In this document: in pieces, positions 57,191 through 64,000 of the stretch
Numbering within the stretch: the stretch's first letter is position 1
Layout of the letters: every line of letters starts with the position of its first letter
Assembly: GCA_030549495.1 (NCBI GenBank)
Contig: JAUIRK010001055.1
Span: 929,001 to 993,000 of the forward strand
Direction: 5' to 3'
DNA length: 64,000 nucleotides
Origin: Nectonema munidae
Lineage: Eukaryota > Nematomorpha > Nectonematoida > Nectonematidae
Notes under the pieces: model-generated
Database searches by the model: none
Told to the model about the DNA's origin: nothing
Seen by the model: only the letters and a program-made list of their open reading frames with translations
Position numbers and translations under genes: made by a program

Positions 57191-57802
57191 AACTAACAAT
57201 TGCCATTTTAAATCGTGCATCCATTTATATCTTGAAAGGATATACTTCGAAGACCAGAAATAAACCAAAACTAAACATTCACCTTAACAATCAAATATGT
57301 CGCAACCAAAGACTATGGCCTACAGACACATTGGTTCTCACCTCCAATATAAAAATACTTCGATTTATTTTTAAATGAGTACGCCAAGTTTTCTAGAGTT
57401 GGCCAAAATGAAAAAATTATCTAAACTTGGAAAATGAGATTTCGTCGATAACCAAGACTAGATTTTGTGAGCATCAAAATGGATTAACTTAGTTGTCGAT
57501 GAAAGGTCAGATGATTATTATTTCAAAAATTATAAGCGAATAGAATGATAAAATTAAATAAGTGTCCTTTGCACTTTCAAACTTTTAATTTGTAGCGGTG
57601 AAATTACTAGGTCATAGCGATGGTATTTCACCATATCTTTACGTAATTTCCAAGATTTTAGACTACTTTCACTCCAAAAAAACGCTATTTCAATTCCCTG
57701 TTTCAAAGTTTGAGAACGCGGCACACGCGGTAATGGAAAGAAAAAGTAATCGTTCAAATGAATAATATTTGTGCGCTAGATTGGATATTAAAGGAAATGA
57801 TG

Positions 57803-57866
57803 TATATATTCCATTCTTACAGGCATATATACCATTCTTACAGGTATATATACCATTCTTTTTAAG
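57803..57866 (+). repeat. 21-bp tandem repeat, three copies
   Basis: The unit ATATATACCATTCTTACAGG plus C or T is repeated, the third copy being partial. Confidence 0.75.
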
Positions 57867-58079
57867 TTATAAATAGTTTTTTTCAAATATAAATAGTCTT
57901 TTTTCAATTGTATCTTTTTTAAGTCCTAAATTGTCCATTTTCAATTTTAATTTATATTTTAGAGAGAGCGTTTAGGCATTAAAAAAAGACAAATAAGAAT
58001 TGAAAAAAGACAATTTTGAAGTAAAAATGGTATATATATATAAATGATGTAGTCAAATAATATACAATTTAGAACATAC

Positions 58080-58259
58080 TTAAGATGCCTTTCACAGTTG
58101 GATTTGTTTGTAAAGGCAAAGCCGCATTCACCACAAGTGTATGGCCTCTCGACCTCACAATTTGCGTTACGATAATTTGAAGTTATGTTAGGTTTGGCAA
58201 CAAACTCTTCAGTTCTTTCACCATCTTTGATTTTTGGTGAATTTTCGATCGAGGAATTT
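58080..58259 (-). CDS. RREB1: RREB1/Hindsight-like gene, zinc-finger exon
   Basis: It runs from acceptor AATTTAATAG to donor TTAA|GTATGT, 180 nt. It encodes a Ser/Asn-rich linker (SPKIKDGERTEEFVAKPNIT) followed by ERPYTCGECGFAFTNKSNCE and RHL, the first part of a C2H2 finger matching [20 protein letters not shown] of human RREB1. The intron to the next exon (1.4 kb) contains only AT-rich DNA. Confidence 0.85.
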
Positions 58260-58564
58260 CTATTAAATTAAAATCCAATAGATGAATGAAGTACTTATTT
58301 CATTAAACAGTTTAAATAAGACAGAGCTAGGCAAACTAAGAGTTCGTGACCCGCATTAGGCCCTGTAAACGTTTTATACGCCCCCGTTAAGATAAAATTA
58401 GTTAAGCTTTTTAGCAGTTAATTTACTGTTTGGTTGTAATCAAATTAATTAATTAATAACTAAAGAACACAAAAATAGTTGGCGCTGTTTAGCGTCCTTA
58501 GCAGCGCCTTTTCGATCTTCAAGAGTTATAAAAGTAAAAGCTTCAATATCTTATTAACTATTAA

Positions 58565-58694
58565 CCCATTATCGAGCAGAATAATCAGACGATATCTAGT
58601 ATAAAGCAGAAGATTTGTATTAAAAAGCATTAATAAACGCAGACGATTCACATTTTTATAAAGTCGGCATATGTCGACTGTGGTCGATAACCGG
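58565..58694. mobile_element. piggyBac-like MITE with TTAA duplication
   Basis: TTAA at 58561-58564 and 58695-58698 flank a 130-bp insert with ends CCCATTATCGAGCA and, inverted, CCGGTTATCGACCA. It contains CAGACGAT-type repeats. TTAA duplications and CC(C/G) ends are piggyBac hallmarks. Confidence 0.6.
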
Positions 58695-59441
58695 TTAAGC
58701 AAAAAAACATTGTTCCGTTCTTTAATTGCATTCAAGTATTGTCCATTTTACTATACCATGAGCATTCTTTTAAAACACCGCCGGCCTCCCCTATAAATAC
58801 ATAAATTGCTTTGAAGAATGGATTTATTGCAAAGAAAACTATCTCAATTGAAACTGATTGATTATGTGGTGTTGAAGTAAATATTTGTTTTTATCGAAAA
58901 TATCAAGGAGAAAATTTTAGAAATATTTTAAATCAAATAACTTAATTATAAGCACTAAAGTAAATAGTTTTTTGTCTTAAGTTCATTTAACACTAATTAA
59001 TCGTACACTTGATCGTTAGACCTCCAAAAAATTGTTTAGAAAAGCCGTATTTTGATAGAATAAAAAGTTTTAATACAAAGAAAAGGGTTCTTATTTAAAA
59101 TGATAATGGAGCATATTATAAAATTTAGAGTGATTTAGACATTATTGTGATGTAAGCCTGGAAAATAATTAGTATCGTAAAGACAAATCATTGCATAAGT
59201 GTTCCTTATAATTTTGTAAAACTGAATATTATAACTACAAAATTATTAAAAATGTTTGCATATCGATTGAAAATAGGTGATTATAATGTTGGGAGCAAAA
59301 CATTAAAAAAGAATCCAAATACTACAAATTTCTTGTAAAATTAAAATATGATTTGCTAGAAAAAAAGGTAAACAACATATAGGTAGTTAATTAATTTCGG
59401 ATAATGCTATATAAAATTTTAGGACTTTAAAGAAATCGTAC

Positions 59442-59581
59442 GAGTTTTGAGTTTCTGAATTGAGGTTTGTTGGGGCAGAGTTGAGAAAAGAATTTTTAAG
59501 AAGTTCTTCTGCGACTCCTAAATTCGATAATTCATGGAAGAATAATTGAGAATAGATCTTGCTTGCATCAACATTGCTATT
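59442..59581 (-). CDS. RREB1: probable upstream exon of the RREB1-like gene
   Basis: An open frame between acceptor GAATGTATTTAG and donor AACTC|GTACGA encodes NSNVDASKIYSQLFFHELSN, LGVAEELLKNSFLNSAPTNL and NSETQNS. There is no finger, but the composition matches the linkers of this gene, and the TC left at its end is completed in phase by the first base of exon 58080-58259. Homology was not recognised, so it rests on phase and composition. Confidence 0.5.
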
Positions 59582-59992
59582 CTAAATACATTCCTTTCAT
59601 TTTAAAAGCTGATATTTTATAAAAGTGCCATTACTTCATTATTTTGGAGGTAGAGGTATTGCAAAGGAAGATTCATTAAAAAATTTGGATTTGTTATTCT
59701 GCTTTTTTCCATCTTTTGAAGAAATGAAGCATTATTTTCATTCAAAAGTGCACCATCCTTGCCTGCTTAATACAATTAATTAATAAGGTCTACAATAAGT
59801 TTAATATTTCTAAACATCGGATAGGTAATTTTATATTGTTAAAACTTTATGAAATAAAATACATCCTACTTTCTTCGATCTAGCAGTGTTATTGCAGGGA
59901 AAGCCACGGGCTATAGAAAATCACAAGATGAATATATGAAAATCATAAAATGGCGTATAGTCAATAGAGTACGTGAAAATACTATATTATAG

Positions 59993-60135
59993 TAAAGGTA
60001 AAGGTACCATAGGGTGTTTTCATCGAAAAGGCACAATTGCACCACTTGTATCGAACTATGAGGAAAGCAGGCTTGATGGGGGATCGAACCCAAGACCTTG
60101 AGTTATCGAATCCAGCATCTAACCAACCCTACTCA
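59993..60135 (-). repeat. tRNA-derived SINE
   Basis: This is the best-preserved copy. On the minus strand the head GGTTGGTTAGATGCTGGATT, B-box GGGTTCGATCCCC and body end GGTACCTTTACCTTTACTA are all visible. It sits in an intron of the RREB1-like gene. Confidence 0.75.
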
Positions 60136-60139
60136 CGCA

Positions 60140-61430
60140 GTAGCATTTGCATCATTTATTCAAAAATCTTCTTTTGATGTTGGGGCAAGCATTTTGAACA
60201 CCCAAAACACATTTACAATCAATGATGCAATGAGCGTTACAATCATGGGTGTCATACTTTGCCCGCGTAATAACCATGGCTGGGAATAGTTTTAGTTTTT
60301 GGATTACTCCTACTCTTATTCGGCGGAAAAATTTTTTATTGATGCTGTGTCATTATCTCATGACGCACGAAGCGCATTTCGAGAGTCTGCAGAGAGGGTC
60401 AAAACAAATCACGATGTTGGAAGTGGTGTGATTTTAAGATTTAATATACGGCTATAGATTATATATAAATCTAAAAATGAGTGATAAAGGCGGTTTGTTA
60501 GTTTTCTTCTAATCCAAACATGTTCTCAATTGGATTGTTCAATTATAGTCCTATACTTTGCAAATTCTTGTCAAAGAATTTTGCTGCTTTGATTAGCATT
60601 TTGTGTAGTCAGGCTAAAAAGAAAGATCAACTTTTAATTTTTCTTGATTTTGTGCAAATTGTTATCTATAATTTGTATACATTTATGTAACCAAATAAAC
60701 TTACCTTGCCTTAATTTACCAAATTTATGAAAAACACTTAAAGTTATTATTTTATATTTAAATATTAAAATTAGATTCAGATTGACATTAAAATATGATA
60801 AAATTATTGTCTGCGTGAGTAATAGGAAAAGTGAAGTAAAACTCCTTATTCTAACTCCTACTCCTTAAAAAATAGTATATTCCCTTACTGGTTGATTATA
60901 ACGAATAGTGCTGTCTTTAAACGCGATTCACTGCAGTTAAATAAAATAAAAACTTTTTGTTAATTCCATTGATAACACTGGTCATACCAAATTTTTTGTC
61001 TACGTTTTTTTAGCCAATTTAGGACGATCTTGATGTGCTGAATCCAAAAATAACTTTGGTTTTGTTCAAACAGTTTAACTCTCTGAACTAAACTACTTTT
61101 TGTTTCTTGAACTTTTGGTTTACATGTAGGGGTATTAATTTATATAATACAAAAAATGTTTATTTCTTGAAATAAACGAATTCTAAAGAGTTTGCATGCG
61201 CCAATTCCTTATTTACTTAGATATAAACAAAATTTTGCGTTGGCACGAAAAATTCGCAAAAATAAGCACGGCATATTCTGCTACATCTGTGGCGAATACA
61301 CCATTATTCCAAACAGTAAACCAGTCACAAGTTTTGTAAAGCGTGCTTATTATGCATAATTTCGTATTAAACTTGAGATCGGGATAAAGGTTGGCTTCAC
61401 ACATGGTATGTAAGGCAAGAACCAAATATC
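60140..61430. other. intron or intergenic sequence
   Basis: 60290-60430 is slightly GC-richer with a short open frame (AVSLSHDARSAFRESAERVK in one frame) that I cannot assign. The rest is AT-rich. Confidence 0.3.
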
Positions 61431-61431
61431 T

Positions 61432-62870
61432 GTGTCAATGGAAGGCAAGAAGAGTTGTCTGCAGTTTCGGATTCCTATGGTTTGGAGGGAGCCGACAAAT
61501 CATGGCACTGCATACCACTTCTGCACTATTGATGTGACTAGGATCAATAGAAAAAACCGCAACAGCCTAAAATATCATCTTGAATCAGTACTTCGTCCTG
61601 TAGCACACTGCGATGAAATTCCAGTTCCCGTTTTTAAAGAATCTTCTAACATTAATGGTGAAGATTCCTCTAGTGATCAAAAAAACGAAGAAAAAGAAAA
61701 AGTGAATATTAACGATGATGCTCCACATCCTTTTTCCCAAATGAGAATGATCTCGTTCGCGATCTTAGCTTCTCAAAGTCCTTTGTCATATTGTTAGCAT
61801 CCAGATTGAAGAAGAAAAAACCTTATTACTTTTTACTGCAACAAACATCTAGAGTACTACGATTTTTTTCTTTGAAGAGAAGGACTTGGTGTACAGTACA
61901 GATAGTGTACAGTTTCTTAACAAGCTTGGGGTGTAACAGTAGGAGCCCGAAGATAGGAGACTGTTTTTGACAGCAGCAAGCGACAGCAACCAGTTTGCCT
62001 CAGTACCTCTTGCTCACCCGACTACACTGAAGAAAATGCATGAAGCGGAGAAATATTTGTTAAATGAAATTTGTTATGATCAACATAAATGCTTAATTTG
62101 TGTTGACATGAAAATGGTGAATTTTTTGTTAGGATAGTACTTCGCTTTAACCCATTAAGTACCATAGAAATCAGACGATATTAAAAAAACGCAGACGATT
62201 TATATTCAAAGTCATTGAAAAAAGCAGACGAAGATGAAATTACTTATGTTCCCGAATGGGAACATTAGGGAGAGGAACTGATGTTTGCAGAGCAAAAAAC
62301 GTCAACAACCCTCTTGTAGACAGAGAGAGGATACTCTTACCACAGCTGCAGATCAAGCTTGTTTTGATTGAACAGTACGCTAAGCCTCTGAACATAGATG
62401 ATTACTGATTCACTTACTTGTGCAAGGGTTTTCCAAGTTTACCCTTAGAGAAGTTCAAAGCTGACAATCTATGATTGTTTCCAAATTTGCCTGCTCATCA
62501 TAGATCCTGAGTTTCAAAATTCGATGAGCGAAGTGAAACTGGAAGCGTGGAAGGCTTTTGTTCTGGTCGTAAAAAACTTTCTTGGCAACAACAAGGCTAG
62601 AACTATGAGGAACTTGTCAGCAATATGCTTAGGGCTTTCAGAAAACTCGGATGCAACATCAGCATCAAAATGCATTTCTTATTTTCACATATAGATCGGT
62701 TTTCTGAGAATGTGGGATTGATGAGCGATGAGCAGGGAGAGAGATTCCATCACGGCATAAAATAAGATATCAGAGACGCTGGGATTCAGTCATGATGGCT
62801 CATTACTGTTGGACTCTGAAGAGAGACATCCCTGTAGGTGATGGTGTTCGAATAAACAGTTGATCCCATT
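61432..62870 (+). pseudogene. unclassified transposon-like protein remnant
   Basis: An open frame (61432-61797) has RIPMVWREPTNHGTAYHFCT, then RPVAHCDEIPVPVF. Further blocks follow in other frames, among them ICVDMKMVNFLLG (about 62100) and RRWDSVMMAHYCWTLKRDIP (about 62780). From memory these belong to an uncharacterised multi-copy protein family seen in arthropod and cnidarian genomes. I do not know its mobile-element class. The copy is broken in several places, and a TTAA-type MITE lies within it. Confidence 0.55.
62151..62285 (+). mobile_element. second TTAA-type MITE copy, inside the protein remnant
   Basis: TTAA at 62147-62150 precedes CCCATTAAGTACC. CAGACGA occurs three times (62173, 62195, 62226), as in the 58565 element. 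The right boundary, near GTTCCCGAATGGGAAC, is uncertain. Confidence 0.45.
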
Positions 62871-62879
62871 GAATTTTGC

Positions 62880-63640
62880 AGAATGCCTACGAAACATTTA
62901 ATTTCAGGTAATTGTCTTTATCAATGTTTATTATTCAATTTCAACAAATTGAAGTTTGTAACATATATTGTGTTAAAAAAAGTTTTTTTTCTGATAAGAA
63001 ATATTAATAAAAATCAAGCAATAATATCTTTAAAATGTAATCGATTTAGTCACAAGATTAGATTTTTTAAAAATCAAATTAGTATAAAAGACTGACCTGG
63101 TCGAGAGAAATAGATGTCATTTTCGGATTCAGCGGAATTGTCCTAAATCGGTTGAAATAACATGGACAATTTACAAAAAAAAATTTTCTAACCCTGTGTT
63201 TCTATTTTTATAGTCCCTTCTTTTTAAGGCATTCAGTCAAACATATTGAAGAGACTATCTTATATTGCTTTTCTTCTACAAGATATATTTTTGCAAATTT
63301 TGGTATAATGCATTAAGACCATTATCAATATTTATAATCCAAAATTAAAGGAGATAATCAGAAAAAAAACAAATAAAAAAATGAAGCTTTAAAATGTAAT
63401 ACAATTTGAGTAATGGAGTGGCATATGTTACATTATGTAACAGTCATGAATGAAAAGAAAAAATTTCTAGATAAAAGTTTTATATTTTTACACAGTTTAA
63501 ATAAATATAATAAATCATTTTCAAAAGCTAAGAAATTTAATTAGTGTAGAAAATATCTTTAAATTTTCCGAATTGTAACAAATATACGATTTGCTTTACT
63601 GCTATACATTATCATAAAATAAAAAGTAGGAGAAAAGTTC
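62880..63640. other. AT-rich sequence
   Basis: I see no gene or repeat. A plus-strand open frame at 62883-63095 is AT-driven. Confidence 0.4.
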
Positions 63641-63644
63641 TTAC

Positions 63645-63711
63645 TGCTGATTAAATGAGTATCTTTTGTATGAGAATGAGGATTTCCTGACCAGTGCTTT
63701 TTAAGAGACTT
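63645..63711 (-). CDS. possible upstream exon of the RREB1-like gene
   Basis: After a strongly T-rich acceptor (TTTTGTTTTGAAG) the only open frame reads KSLKKHWSGNPHSHTKDTHL and ends CAGCA|GTAAGA. SLKKHW...H resembles the His half of a C2H2 finger. The phase does not match exon 59442-59581 directly, so at least one more exon would be needed between. The gene would then extend past the window end. Confidence 0.3.
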
Positions 63712-63719
63712 CTTCAAAA

Positions 63720-64000
63720 CAAAAAAAACATTAATATAAATGTGTTTTGCTACCTTTTCTACTCAACTCGCCCTTAGACAACATTTTTTCGAAGAAACAT
63801 CCCCTTACTTATAAAATATAATTTAATAGAATAAAATAGTTTCAAAACAATAAGCAAAGAAATTTGGAAAATTATAAAAAAAAATTGTATAAAGTGTTAT
63901 AATGTAAAATATAATTGAAAAATGTAGTATATTTTATGCAACATTTACATCTATTTTCCATGTCACCCTTACATTTGACATTTATTTTCAAATTTTTGTT
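63720..64000. other. AT-rich window end
   Basis: Nothing is recognised. It is presumably an intron or upstream region of the RREB1-like gene. Confidence 0.3.

Noticed and set aside
59993-60135. A functional tRNA gene (A-box and B-box present)
   Set aside because: No acceptor or anticodon stem pairs properly, and the sequence continues into a shared SINE body present at other loci.
1-64000. CRISPR array, prophage or bacterial operon
   Set aside because: No regularly spaced short identical repeats, and the gene structure is plainly eukaryotic with introns.

Overview
The window is eukaryotic and strongly AT-rich. It has spliced genes with very short GT-AG introns (50-60 nt) beside introns of several kb that are full of transposon debris. 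The protein homologies (a GINS subunit, a PEBP-family protein, an RREB1/Hindsight zinc-finger factor) and the mix of hAT, piggyBac, pogo/Tigger, RTE and tRNA-SINE sequence fit an arthropod. From memory of such genomes I would guess a parasitic copepod such as a salmon louse, but nothing in the window proves the species. No bacterial gene, rRNA, true tRNA gene or CRISPR array was seen.

Layout. 1-4.4 kb: a MITE copy, then a pogo/Tigger-like DNA transposon (1302-4342) carrying a nested MITE and a SINE. 4.4-12 kb: SINE, foldback and hAT pieces, a dead piggyBac transposase (about 9.9-11.6 kb) and several copies of a GTATCATATATGATAC-type palindrome. 12-19 kb: a two-part dispersed repeat, a LINE endonuclease fossil, SINEs and an LTR-retrotransposon fossil. 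19.25-21.78 kb (+): an apparently intact seven-exon Sld5/GINS4 gene. 21.79-29.03 kb (-): a six-exon secreted PEBP-like gene, convergent with Sld5 and with only 12 nt between the two stop codons. Its 4.75-kb fifth intron holds two hAT remnants and a SINE fragment that appears to supply the splice donor. 29-39 kb: repeat-dominated, with two copies of a composite made of roughly 150-bp tandem arrays around a central payload. One payload is a ZBED-type hAT transposase. The other contains a GC-rich island with a perfect 52-bp inverted repeat. 39-51 kb: an RTE-type LINE fragment, more hAT pieces, a TGACGTCA-bearing MITE and some unassigned coding-like stretches. 51.7-63.7 kb (-): a multi-exon RREB1/Hindsight-like C2H2 zinc-finger gene, probably continuing past the window, whose introns hold MITEs, a pogo-like fragment, a SINE and an unassigned transposon-like protein remnant.

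The three host genes are functionally unrelated: replication (Sld5), a secreted lipid-binding-type protein (PEBP) and transcription (RREB1-like). All exon models come from reading-frame phase, splice consensus and remembered family sequences. No alignment or RNA evidence was available.
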